Assembly: GCA_015179125.1 (NCBI GenBank)
Contig: WHVA01000265.1
Location: 86,807 to 150,806 of the forward strand
Length of the DNA stretch: 64,000 nt
Source of the DNA: Gautieria morchelliformis
Taxonomy: Eukaryota; Basidiomycota; Agaricomycetes; Gomphales; Gomphaceae
Direction: 5' to 3'
The notes below the pieces were generated by a model. It was not told the DNA's origin. It did no database searches and worked only from the letters and a program-made list of their open reading frames with translations. Below are positions 47,666-59,404 of this stretch, one piece after another (the first letter of the stretch is position 1; each line of letters opens with the position of its first letter). The position numbers and the translations under genes were made by a program.

Positions 47666-49572
47666 TGTGTAGGAACTGTCTTTCTAGTCATAAAATCTCA
47701 AAAAAAGGCATTAAAAATTCCTGTAAGAACTATTTTTCCCATCCTAACATCAGCCAATATACATAGCTTTGATAGGGAACTGTCTTTAGAATATTCCTTG
47801 AATTTTCTTACATTTTTTTGCCAAATTTTTTGACTTCCCTGGCTCAAAACTACTTTATTTTGCTGGGCAAAGGCCTATGAACCCATGAGTGTTCATAACT
47901 TTGTCATCAGCGCTCAAATTCAAACTCTGACCAGAGTGATCCTCCAACGCGCTAATTCAGAGCCACACGTCCTCAAACACTCACAACTCCAACATCTTGG
48001 CTCATTCAATCTTAGCTGGTGAGATTGAAAATATCCTGTGCAGCTTACACAAGCCTATACACTTGAATATAGTTCAAACCCAGCAGACACATGACTTGCT
48101 TCATAGCAACCATGGCTGTGTAAGGCTGTGTGCAAGACTGCCCAATGATATGCAGAGCCAAAACTAGGGTGTAGATGCAGCTAATCTTATTCGACACTGA
48201 GGCTCTAAGCATAGTGCTACAGCCCCTGAAATAGGACCCTTGATGTCATAGAGCTGTGCAGGGCTATGCAAGGCTATGCAGGGCTGTGTAAGGCTATGCA
48301 GAGCAGTGAAAATCAGGGAAGGTGATTGGCTATCTACTCTTAATTTCCTTGCACAAACACACCATAATAGTTACAGGGGTGTGTTTTAGCTGTGCAAATA
48401 TTTACTTATGACATCACTTACCTAATAGATACAAGCTCCCCATTTTACATAATCCTGTGTAATTTACGGTGGATAGTTGAAACTTTTTATTACATGTAGC
48501 TTCACCCATTTCTTTCTCAGATTATAGAAAAGAAGAGGTGAGAGTATATGGCAATTTTGTTGTTGGGATATCAATAAATCTACTTTTGTCGCTCCCTGAG
48601 CGGTGGCTCCGCCGACGAGAATGCCTCTTATTATTTTTACACGCCTTTTTATTTCTTCTATCACCTTTTGATATACACTATATCATTATAATTATTCATA
48701 CTAATACTCCTTCTCATATATATTACAAATATCTAGACAAGTACTGTTACTTCATATTATACTCTAATACTCTCTCATTATAACTATTCATACTGATACT
48801 CCTGCTCATATTTGTTAGAGATATCTATCCAAGTATCAATTACTTTATATTATAGTCTAATATTCTCTCATATGCATATATATCTTCGAGATGTTTATAT
48901 ATATACAAAATCTTCTAATAACATCTATTATTCTCCTTATAAATACTACTATATATTCCTATATGTTGTTATTAATACTCTTATAATATATATTATATAC
49001 TCATATATGCTGTATCACATGACCTTTCTGATTAACTGCCTACAATATAAAAGGAGGCCATTTTGCTCCCCCTAGGAGAATCATCCAATCTAGCAATCTA
49101 CTGCTTCTGTCCTACACATGACTCATGTGACTTGTTCATTACTAAGCTGCTAACCCCAGCTAGGGTTATTCACTTACTTTTGTGTCTGATTGTCAGTTAA
49201 GTAGTTACTTTACTGCTTAGCCACCTAGACTAATCCTCTGGGTGAAATTCTACAGAGTGAGTCTCTCAATTGATAGTCTTGCCATTTACACTCCAATACC
49301 CGAGAGAGTTGATCAGTTGATTTTCCTGGTTAATATCTTTCACAAGTCCTATTGCTTGTAAAAGCCACTTTAGATTCTATTCTTTGCCTCTCGTTTAATT
49401 GCAGTGCATTGGTAGATTATCAGGTCAGTCCATTTATAAACTTGCCTGCTAAGCACATTCCCTTATATTTTGGAATACACTGGGACCCCGATAGTGCCCT
49501 CGAACCTACAGTCTTTTAGTTTATTGTTCAGTGCTGCTAAGAAACGCATTGCCTTCCAGCTGTATTTACTTG
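47666..49572. mobile_element. repeat A, copy 2, interrupted by element B
   Basis: Matches copy 1 (34895 onward) and carries the same TATA-like box. It is interrupted at 48468-49040 by element B, inserted just before that box. Confidence 0.75.
48468..49040. mobile_element. small DNA element B, copy 2, TAC-flanked, inverted
   Basis: 573 bp, flanked by TAC (48465-48467 and 49041-49043). The uninterrupted repeat A copy 1 has a single TAC at this position, which confirms insertion with a 3-bp target duplication. Ends GGTGGATAGTTGAA and (reverse) GGCAGTTAATCAG. Confidence 0.9.
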
Positions 49573-52500
49573 GTGTTGAATGGTGATATTAGAAGCCCTA
49601 TCTATTCTACATTTCCTCTAATTTTCTTGGTATTTTTCTTTCCAGTAGTTAGTAACATCTTTCCTTTATATCTGCGCTTTTTGGCTTGATTACATAAACC
49701 AAAAAGTGCCAGCTAACAGCTGGGGAGTGTGGGAGAGTGCACCTTATCTTGTGCACTCACCACACATCCCCAGGTATGATGTATCTAGCGCGTATCCCTA
49801 TCTCAATGTCTACACTCCAAGAAAAGGGAAACGACATCGTTGTGAACAATAAGAAAAGGAAAATAATATAAAATAAATACTGGTGAATGGAATGAGGTGT
49901 AGTAATAGTAAAGGGTATGCCCTTCTGTGGATCCTCCTCAGAGGCTTGGTTGGGATGAGGGAAGAGCGTGGTGATGGGGGAATGAAGGAGGGCGCTGAGT
50001 GAGGCAATTTTAGGGATAATATGCTTGAGAGGGAGATCAAACATCTTCACATAGTGTATTGGGAGAGTCTACCAACATAAGGATGGGGTCGGCGGGGGAT
50101 ATGTAAACAACACTATGTTCAGTTGTTCATGATCCACGAATGTGGACTTACTATCATCTATGGCTTTACATACATCCTGCAAAGGATCCTCACAATCAGC
50201 ATCCTCTTCTTCCCACCTGTATCCTGGCAGCTTCGCCGTCTAATCAGCAACTTCACCAGCTCCTGTGTGTCTTGGTCAGTTTTCCCTGAAAGTACTGGTG
50301 CCACCGCATTGAGCAGGTATACGGACACTATCAGGTGAGTCAGCTAATCATCTGACACCATCCTAAACACCAGGTGCTGCTTCTTCAGGCTTGACATCAA
50401 CCAATGCTAGGACCTTTCACAAGAGAACGAGTTGCTTTGGCTTACATTTAAGGAGCAGAGGTGATAGAAGAAATGACTGTATTGACAGGTCCTCAGAGCA
50501 CTAGAAGCTCTTCAGCAATGCCTGACACAGCCTGCTGGCTCAATCCAGGCGGCAACACCACCTTGGAATCACACTCCTGAAATCAAACTCCCTGTAAGCA
50601 GTGCCCTCCCCACTAGCCCCATGACATTATTAGCTTCTGAGGGCGCACCACAGGACTTCTTGCTGAAGGTCAATCCCTCCCTATCATTTCGTGCAGACCT
50701 TGATGAGTTTTTGCTCAAAATCAAAGCTGTGCCTTTTGTATATGATCAAATCAACAACTGTATGTCTACTTTTGCCCCATTTCTACAATACATATAGAAT
50801 GCAGTATTTTGGTACTGTGGGCATGAGACCTACAAAGAGAGGCTGATAGAGTTGATGGAGGAATGACACAAAGGAGGCAAAATAGTGGTATTGTTGGTAG
50901 CTAGCACGTGTATTTTTCTGATTTCCTCATCCATTTGCTCAGTTTCTCGTTTAAGATGTTGGTTTACATTTGCTACTGCAGTCTCCAGTTCTGTAACTGT
51001 GTAATGAATGGTTTCGATGATGTGCATGTGAAGGATAGATAGTCAGTGAATGAAGAAAAGTACTTAGTACTACTTGCAGGTGGTCTATGCTGATGGATGA
51101 AAGAAGTGCAAACCACAACCTAGCAAAAAACAAGGGAATATTTGGTGGCATGTTGGTGTATAGATAATATACCTCTCTGATAGTAGAGAGTGAGAACTGA
51201 GGTACCAGTATGTAGTGGGTGTTTTTATTTCAATGCAAGTAGGTATTGTCTTGTGTATCCTACTGAATAATGGCCATTATTCATTTAGTGAGACATGATG
51301 ACAGCATACCAGGAGAAGCCCCACGTGAAGCACTTTACTTCAAAATCTTTGGTAGAGTTAGTAAAGCTCCAGCCATGGACTAGTATGCTAATACTGGGGG
51401 TGCAACAATGGGTTGCTGGCTGGGCAGCATGCAATACAGTCTTCTAGTGTCACTTGTAACACCAGTGAGAATTAGTAATGATATAATATTCTTGGTTCTT
51501 TTTGTAAAACTGAGTTGACAGAAACATTTGAAACAATGTGGACTATGTAAATATCAATTTATAGAGAATTATGATCTAATTTGAATAAAATATCATTGAA
51601 GACATGAGTGAGGGTTGAATTGTCACAAAAGCAGCTCCTTGCAACAACATGTGACATCGGTCATACACTTGCTTATTCGCACTCACACATTATATAGACA
51701 CACCCCCACCACATTCCCTGGCATCCAGGTATCATCAAGAGGTTCTGAAGGTATGTAATAATGTATTCCAACTTAATCTAAGTTTCTAACTCTGAATCTG
51801 AGCTGTCTATGTCACTTTCTAAAACAGTGGCTGATCTTGACATCACTGCTGGGATCAGTTTGAGTTTAAGGGGTTAAATGGGCTTCTTAGGGAAGTCTTT
51901 TTTGGGGCAGTTTTATGCAGTGAGTTTTTCACATTGTGCCTGCCATTCTTTGACTGCAAGCTCATGTCGTTCACAGATCCTCTTCGATTCAGCTTCAGCA
52001 GCCACTTTAGCTTCCTTGTTAGTGACATACTGCTCCTTCCTTTGTTTCTTCTCTCACCCACCATCCTTCTTGGCTTTCTCTGCCATCTCAAGTGCTTGAA
52101 TGAATGTCTTAGCGGTAAGATGGTGCCTCTTTCCTTGTGGGAAAGCTTTGTGCAATCAGTCTTCTTCTTATTTTCTTTCATCTGCAACACTTGTTGAAGC
52201 TTGGACAAATGCAGGTTTTAGATAACAAGTTGGGTATGAGTGCCTTTGATAATGCTGTTGCAGGCATGGATGGGCTTCTGTGCTAGGCTAAGCCTCTTGG
52301 AGAGGTCTTTTATTTGCGAGGAGAGCTTGGCTCATGACCCCCAGTCAGATGTACTCAGCAGGGTAAGCAGATTCCAATCTGGGTCTGGTAGTGATGGCCG
52401 CCCTTTTAGGACAGGCAATGATTGGCTGAGTAGAAGTGACAGGTGTTTTTTAACCAGAAAGTGTTCTGAAGCCAGTTTCTCTTGCTATATTAGTATAGCC

Positions 52501-52682
52501 CACAGTGCAAACCGGCACTTACCCAGGGATGGTTGAAACTCCTATCTGGGCATATGCTTGCGCTGATGACTATGTACCCATATATTTGCCATTCATATAA
52601 GTAGCTAGCCCAATAGTTACAATGAATTTATCGGTTTTTAGCATGTTTACTCACACAGTTGAGTCCGTTTGAGTGAGTTAAA
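49573..52682. other. transposon-derived sequence without recognised gene
   Basis: Short frames on both strands. A frame around 50490-50800 has TLLASEGAPQDFLLKVNPSL and FRADLDEFLLKIKAVPF, perhaps decayed gag. A minus frame at 52208-51855 is Lys/Arg-rich. Nothing is assignable. Confidence 0.4.
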
Positions 52683-52995
52683 TTTTAGGAATAATATCAG
52701 ATATATCAGAATAGATATATTCTGATGACTCAGGGAGTGGGTATCCTTTGTGCACCCCTATGTGTGATGTATGCGTGAGCTGACTAAGCTCTGTGGAGCG
52801 AGCACGTCACTGCTTGGTATAGGTCATGTGAGTGAGTCGAGGAAGAAACAGGTGAGAACAGAAAAACAAGAGGTCTGAAGCTTTCGCTTTCGGAGTAGTA
52901 TAGTGTAGCCAGTTATAGTAGACTCTCAACAAAAATTAGAGAAAACTATCAAGGTCAATGAAGCTCTGGTATAAACAAAACACCCCAGTGTCATC
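52683..52995 (-). mobile_element. LTR family E, copy 3 (fragment)
   Basis: Reverse complement of the right part of the family E LTR at 56224-57157, including the GATATATC run and the CTGAGTCATC block. The remainder is missing. Confidence 0.75.
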
Positions 52996-53880
52996 CAGCA
53001 AGCCCTGAAGACCCGTTTGTCGTCAGGCCTCGAGGGTGATCCCCAACCCAACAAATCTCCGGACAATGGAGATGCGCCTGCTGAAAAGTGGGATCCTGAG
53101 CCATCCCAGTACTACGAATGGGACAAAGAGGCAGAAGACACCGCCTACAGGTCCAGCCCGATCAGAATTGCGCCAGAAGACGACGCCGCCATGAAAGTCA
53201 TGGCGGCACGCACGTGTTGGGTGCATTTATGCTCCTGCACCAAAATCAAGCCAAATAAATTCCACCATTCATATTTCCTTCCAATTTCTTGTCAGAGTGT
53301 TCTACTATGATCACTTGATTTTTCAGAATTTTTCTGAATTTTCTACCAAATATTTGTAGTTCTATTTCGATTTGTTTTTCTTCTTTTCACCACCGGCACC
53401 CTTATGTAATCATCTCGACGCGCGCTGCCATGGGCGCTAAAGGGCCAGGTGGTAGTATATGCACAGTGAGACAGATTTCCCCCTCTCTCAGTGACAACCA
53501 AATTCACTGAGAGAGGCAAGTAAATTAGTCTTATTCTCCTTCGATTTATTAACCTAGAAATCCTGTAGTGAATTAATTTCTAGGTAGTGTATAATATTAA
53601 TAGTGACAACCAAATTCACTGAGAGAGTGAATTAATTTCTAGTCCATTCTTTTGAGTATCAAGTCTGAACCTACTGCCTATAATTCCTGTCCTCTACAGC
53701 ACGTCGGTCACGCCAGACAAGGCAGCCGAGCTGGTGTTTCACCACTGAAGTAAGCATAGGACACAGCCAACGTGCCCGCGCAGTGAAAACTGTACCCTCT
53801 CGGGGTACTGGGAAATAAATGGCGTAAAAGCCCACTGCCTGCTGGATAGTGGGAGCGAAGGGGTACTACTATCCCATTGG
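52996..53880 (+). pseudogene. Ty3/gypsy gag end and protease fragment, split by solo LTR
   Basis: A Glu/Asp/Pro-rich frame (SSGLEGDPQPNKSPDNGDAP, ending AAMKVMAAR) runs to the LTR at 53215. After it, in other frames, INGVKAHCLLDSGSEGVLLS (53811-53870) carries an aspartic-protease-like LDSGSE. At about 53880 it meets an inverted gag copy. No reverse transcriptase follows. Confidence 0.6.
53215..53698 (+). mobile_element. solo LTR, family C, copy 2
   Basis: 484 bp, TGTTGGG...TCTACA, with a perfect 5-bp target duplication GCACG (53210-53214 and 53699-53703). Inserted in the gag/protease fragment. A 12-bp hairpin stem (CCTCTCTCAGTG/CACTGAGAGAGG) at 53482-53516. Confidence 0.92.
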
Positions 53881-53884
53881 ATGA

Positions 53885-54392
53885 CAGTGAGACGTCTCTT
53901 CCCTTGCCCTTGTTCTGAGGCCAGGGGGATTGGGGCGGGGACACCAGATTGTTGTCCAGCGGTGTCCCCTCATCGGCCATGCTGGGCGAGATGTGGTCAG
54001 GTCTTTGCTTGTCCTTGATTGGGGGACAAGCACAGTGAGACTCTCCATCTTCTGGTGTCCTGGACTCTTGGTCCAGGGTAATGTCAGCCGTTGTGTTGCT
54101 AGGCTGTGCCTGGGGGGTTGTCCACGAGCTAGAAGCTCACGTCCTTCTTCGACTGCATGGAATCATCATGCTTGCAGTCAACAGTAGAGGGTCTACTGGA
54201 TGACAGTAAACAGCCGTTGACATAGCGATCTTTTTTCAAGATCATGCGGCTTTCCACAATTCAGTTGTTCACTTGGCGAACAACTGCAGGAAGTTCAAAA
54301 AAGTGTAAGAGAGTATATCTTAAGGCCTTGTGTCACAAGGGCAAGCAGAACTCAACCAAGATGTGGTTATTCCGTGTGCTATGTAGTGACAG
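53885..54392 (-). pseudogene. gypsy gag 5' end and leader, inverted copy
   Basis: Reads leftward from the LTR at 54393. It shares the leader CTGTCACTA and the gag start motif with the plus-strand copy at 54985-55600: LDQESRTPEDGE here and LDQESRMPEDGE there. Only the first part of gag is kept; the junction with the protease fragment is near 53880. Confidence 0.7.
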
Positions 54393-54984
54393 TGTAAGGT
54401 AAGATCTGGGGAACCGCCATGTGGTTCCCATGCAAGAACTATACAGTGGATCTATAAGGATCCACTGGCATTAGTTAAGCTAGTCCAGTAGCGCACATTG
54501 CCTTAGGGTGTTATGTATCGGGATTTCCGCAAGTCGGAACTGGAAAGGACAACGGCTTCAACTTATATGTTGTGCCCCCCACTAAACTATCATCCTAAGT
54601 ATTTTGGAACGTGGGTCGGAAGTCGGAAAGTATTGAACTAAAGATAAGTCAGAACTTGAGTTGGAACAGAGTCATAACAGAGAGAGTCAGAGGTCTTGCA
54701 AAACTCGCTGTGCTAAGAACAGGAGATAGAGTGAAAGAAATCACGTATCAAAGGCGATTATCTGATTGCAGAATAACAGACATACATGAGAGGCTTTTAT
54801 ACAAAGAGCTGAGACAACATGTAATGGTGTAGTACTAAGCAAATTCTCGAGAGAGTGTGTAAATAACCTATGTACTCATGTATGTACACTAGTATTACCT
54901 AATCCCAGTGGGCCCCTTAGGGACCCTCTATATAGTTTATGCGTGGGAACTGGTCAGCATCTCCCATCGCATATTACCCTTACA
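54393..54984 (+). mobile_element. LTR family F, single copy at the centre of a head-to-head palindrome
   Basis: 592 bp TGTAAGG...CCTTACA. A TATATA box at about 54928 suggests plus orientation. Its flanks are inverted, GACAG on the left and CTGTC on the right, not a direct duplication. Confidence 0.8.
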
Positions 54985-55209
54985 CTGTCACTATGTAGCA
55001 TTCAGAATACCACACATTGGTCAAGTTCTGTTGTGCCCTTGTGACGCAAGGCTTAAGATCATCATCTTTACACCTTTTGAACTATCCTGCGGTTGATCGC
55101 CACGTGACCAACCGATTGTGGATTCGAAGCAATCTTGAAAAAGATCACTGCGTGGATGACTAAACATTGTTGATACCCTCCAGTAGACCCTCTACTGTCG
55201 GCTGCGAGC

Positions 55210-57328
55210 ATGATGATTCCACGCAGTCGAAGAAGGACACGAGCGTTGAGCTTGCGGTCCACGCCACAGGCACAGCCCAGTGACATGACGGCTGACGCTA
55301 CCCTGGACCAAGAGTCCAGGATGCCAGAAGACGGAGAGATCGTAGATCTCACCACCCTCGTCCCCCCAATAGAGGACGAGGAAAAGCCTGACCATGTCTC
55401 GCCGAGTGTGGTCGAGGACGAGACGTCACCAGGAAACAAGCTGGCACCTCCCCCCAATCCCCTCTGTGCAGAGACAAAGGAAAAGGCAGAGAGGTCTCGC
55501 CGTCATCAGATGGCAGAGCATCAACATCGAGACGGGCACAAAGCCACAACTTGAACCACTGCTCACAAAGCAGAGCGACGATGATTGTCTCCAAAGGAGG
55601 ACAAAGGCAAAAAAGGTGAGCCCCAGATGACAGTCAGGGCTCGGAATACTCGAGCTCAAGTCGCAAGAGCTCGAGAACTCACGCCGTCGACAATGAGACG
55701 ATGGAGGCAATGAACAAGCAGGTACAGGATGCGCTGCACGGGAGCGCCCTCATGGGCCACAAGCACAATTAACTAGCATCGCAGCTTGACAACATTGCCG
55801 CCACCATCATGGAGATTGGCAAGAAACTCCACCAAGCTGAGGAGATCAGGCTGCAAGATGCAGCCATGCTGGAGAATGTCCAGATGGCCCTCCGCTCATG
55901 TGGGGAATGCGAAGCACCATGTCAAAGCTCACGACAGTCCACAGCTAGTGAACGCAGTCACGACGCGAAAGACCCACGACGAAAGGAACTGGACAGGCAG
56001 TGAATGCCACTGCCAGCCATCCCGGTTGAACAGGATGTGCAGTTCAGAAATAAACCCCTAGAGAAACCAGCTGCCCCAATGGACAGCCGCAAGACAATCC
56101 AACAGATCGTCAGGGAACAAGTCGCCTCAGAGCCTGACTCTGAGATGACGACAGAGAGCCTAGAACTCGAATTTGTGCACTGGCAGCGAAAAGAGGCTGC
56201 AGCTGCACGCTGCCATACGTGGGTGTTAGAATAAATGGATAGCTATATCAAACATTATTCTAAAGTCTATACAATCATCTAACTGAGCTAACATCTGGGA
56301 GAAATAATCCATGCACCAGTAACAGTGCCTGCCCTGGAAAGCAGGCATCTGGGCCCTGGTCAGAAGAAATATTGCTATGGGACTAATAGTCCCATACAGG
56401 GACATTGGACATGATGGAGATTACAGTATACAGTCCTATCTATGGACGTACTGAATAGCTACCTCAGGAGAGAGGTACAGAGATGGCAAATGCCTTGCCA
56501 AGGCTGCTGTAGGCACACAGCACAGGACACACAAGTTTTCTATTCTATTCTATTCCCCTGACCAGCTCCACTGATTACGAGCTGTATTACATGTTGAAAG
56601 GGGCTTTGTACATTGCTCCAAGGTCCCAGAGATACTTGTCAGTAGGACAAGTATCCCCATCATTGTTCCTGCTCCACAGCTGTATGCAGCCTGTGGAGCA
56701 TTTCCACATTATCCTGACCCATTCTATCACTATCTTGAACACTGGTAGTCACTACTATTTTAGTATAAGTAGCTACCATAAATGTATGAACAAAACATCC
56801 AGAATATTATCCAGAACAATCCAGAATTGCTGTTTCACCTCCTGAAGTAACCGTAGACTTGTTTGATAGCTACAGAGCTTATTTCTTGATAGATTTCTCC
56901 AATTCTTTGTTGAGAGTCTACTATAACTGGCTACACTATACTGTTCTGAAAGCGAAAGCTTCGGACCTCTTGTTCCTCTGTTCTCACCTGTTTCTTCCTC
57001 GACTCGGTCATGTGACCTACATCAATCAGTGACACACTTGCCCCACAGAGCTTAGTCAGCTCACGCATGTACCGTGCACAGGGGTGCACGAAGAGCCCCC
57101 ACTCCCTGAGTCATCAAATATATCAATTCTGATATATCTGATCTATTATTTCTAAAAGTGGGCTCTTGAGCTGCTGGAGAAGAATGCTGAGGAAGCAGTG
57201 GCCCAAAGCAACGCTGCTCGGCAGCCCAACAAGCAGCTCACACGAGCCGTGCAGGATGTACGACAAGCGTGCGCAGCCTACAACAGCAGGCTGCGGATCT
57301 GCAACGTGGGACTGACCGGGGACACCAG
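55210..57328 (+). pseudogene. gypsy gag, multiply interrupted
   Basis: Starts after LTR F and its leader. The ATG at 55210 begins MMIPRSRRRTRALSLRSTP, but the frame is lost near 55550. Further on, LASQLDNIAATIMEIGKKLH, QMALRSCGECEAPC and KTIQQIVREQVASEPDSEM are recognisable gag coiled-coil text; stops fall at about 55770 and 56000. At CHTW the frame is split by the family E LTR, and resumes as ALELLEKNAEEAVAQ, ending at family D LTR (57329). No protease or polymerase follows here. Confidence 0.65.
56224..57157 (+). mobile_element. solo LTR, family E, copy 1
   Basis: 934 bp, TGTTAGA...TCTAAAA, with a perfect 5-bp target duplication GTGGG (56219-56223 and 57158-57162). Removing it restores the gag frame (TW|ALELLEKN), which confirms its borders. 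Confidence 0.9.
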
Positions 57329-57860
57329 TGTAGTAACTCGGTTTGGGCAAGTAGGAACTTATATGCCAGATATGAACGATGGGACTTGCAGGAGATTAGT
57401 AAACTATTTAATGTTCTCCTCAGTGGTAGTCAACACTGAGTAATATAAAGGAAAGCTACCTATTTAATGTTCTACATGGTTTTTCAGTTAAATACTATGA
57501 AAGTACACTGTTAAACTCACCTCCTCAGTGATAGTCAACACTGAGGACTGTGCATGGGCTTGTTTCACTCGCATATACAAAGTTCCAGCACTTAAGCACC
57601 CTTGAGGCAATGGTGTGCCATGCTAAGCGCCCATAGAACATAGCGCGTTAGTGAACAGCCGCAGCTCAAAAAGGAAACTTGTCCACAAGCACCCACAAAG
57701 GGTCGGTTGGAAAAATATGAAAAGGAGTAGTAATACAGCCTCAAAAAAATCAAAGAAAATTGTGAAAGGCATAGAATGAATGTTAGCATAGTTTCAGGTC
57801 GAAATTGAAAGAAAGAACAACAGAATAGGTTTGAATTCTGGTGCACATATGCACCCAACA
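57329..57860. mobile_element. LTR family D, copy 2 (full)
   Basis: 532 bp TGTAGTAACTCGG...GCACCCAACA. It is followed by GATGC (57861-57865), the same 5-mer that precedes copy 1 at 42042. It contains two hairpins with CTCAGTG/CACTGAG stems, the second inside a local duplication of about 107 bp. Confidence 0.85.
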
Positions 57861-59403
57861 GATGCACTCGCCGCGCCTGAGGCCTCCATTGCACCTCTGC
57901 ATGCCGGCTCCTGAAGGCCCCGCAGGCTTATCGACAGCTCGCTAGCATCGGCCTCTGCATCGTCATGACGCATGCACACTGCTGTGCCATAGGTGGCGAG
58001 GGTGTGGGACTTCACTGCAAATGCCTAAACTGCACCCATGGAGTAGCGTCGCATGGGGGTGTATGGCATTGTGACACATGTGCACGCGCGTGCACGAATG
58101 GGTACGGGCAGCATGTCCATGGAGCAGGGCGACTGGCGCGGTGTATGCCTCGTCACAAGCACGCGGATGAGACATCGGTCTCGTGGGCCACGAGGTGGGT
58201 CGTCTGTCCTCTCACCCGGGATTTGTCCCTCCTACGATACGCATCGGGAAGGTGGGCGGCGCGGTGTATGCCTTGTCGCCTTCACCTCCTCTCCCGGATG
58301 CGTGGTCCTGACGCATGTCCTGTGGGGCCGCCACATGAGCGCTGCATCTTGAAGAGAGGGCTTGGCGACACCGGGGGTTGCGGCCTAGACGGAAACTTGT
58401 AGAAGGTTACGGAAGGTGACGGAATGTGACATGTGACGGAATGTGACGGAAGGTTATGGAAACTGACGGTAGGTAACGGAAACTCATGGAAGGAAATAGA
58501 AACTTGTGGAAGGAAATGCGTGAACCCTGACATGTCCCCACGACACCCCTGGGCCTGCTGCACGCTTGAGCACAGCCCAACGCACGCACATGCAAGGTAC
58601 GGCAGCGCTTCAGTGCATGGCCAATGTCACACTCGCCCATGAGCATGACACTCCACCACCTCCTGCTGTAGCGAGCCTTGCGGTGCATGCGCTGCTGAAG
58701 CGGCCCTCCGCTCCCATCGCTGGCATGCAGAGGAACATACCCTACGCATGTGCCAGTGGGCCCCATGCACACCGGATGGTCCTTCCATGTTACACATGTG
58801 TGCTTTCTCTGAGGGGCTCCTACGATGCCCCATAGCCGATGCAGTCGATGCAGCCAATGCATACCCTAGGCATGTGCAAGCTTTGCACAGCTCCGGTGGC
58901 TCCACATGCTCCGTGCCTTGTAAACACCGTGCCCATCATGGATGTTGCTTGTGCTGGAACCTACACAGGCTTGATCCCATTCGTCTGTGCACCCCGCTAG
59001 GGCATTTCGTCCCGTGCAGAGGCGCACCGGTGTTCCTGCTGCAGATGCATGCCCTGCGCTTCGTTTTGGCTAAGCTCCACCCTCCCACGTTGCGCAGCCG
59101 CTCAATGTATACGACCCTCGCATGTGGATATGCCATGTCACTGCCTGCGCAGGCCAGGATGAGCTGCGTGACTCACACACATCATGACGGCACAGACACC
59201 CATCTGGTGTGCCATGCATGCGATGTAGACATGCTCACACCCCCGAGACATGAGGTCTATTATGTAAGCCTTGCCAGCGCTATAAGACTGTAGCCCGTGT
59301 GGTGGCGTTTCCTCAGCTTGATCTCTGAGGATACCCACTACACAGGCAAGTCCCCATGTATCTATCGTTGGTAGAGTTATAAACTGAGGATACCCACTAC
59401 ACA
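57861..59403. other. GC-rich stretch and LTR end before the last gypsy element
   Basis: GC-rich, rich in CATGC words, no gene. A short GGAA/TGAC tandem repeat lies at 58386-58530. GAGGATACCCACTACACAG occurs at 59327 and 59386; the second ends at ACACA, then GT and TGGTC (59406), which could be the LTR edge and primer binding site. Confidence 0.5.
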
Positions 59404-59404
59404 G

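Noticed and set aside
49728-50105. Possible LTR starting TGTGGGAGAGTGCACC
   Set aside because: No matching second copy, no 5-bp duplication and no clear CA end.
57329-57860. Solo LTR D copy 2 with its own 5-bp duplication
   Set aside because: Flanks are ACCAG and GATGC, not a direct repeat.
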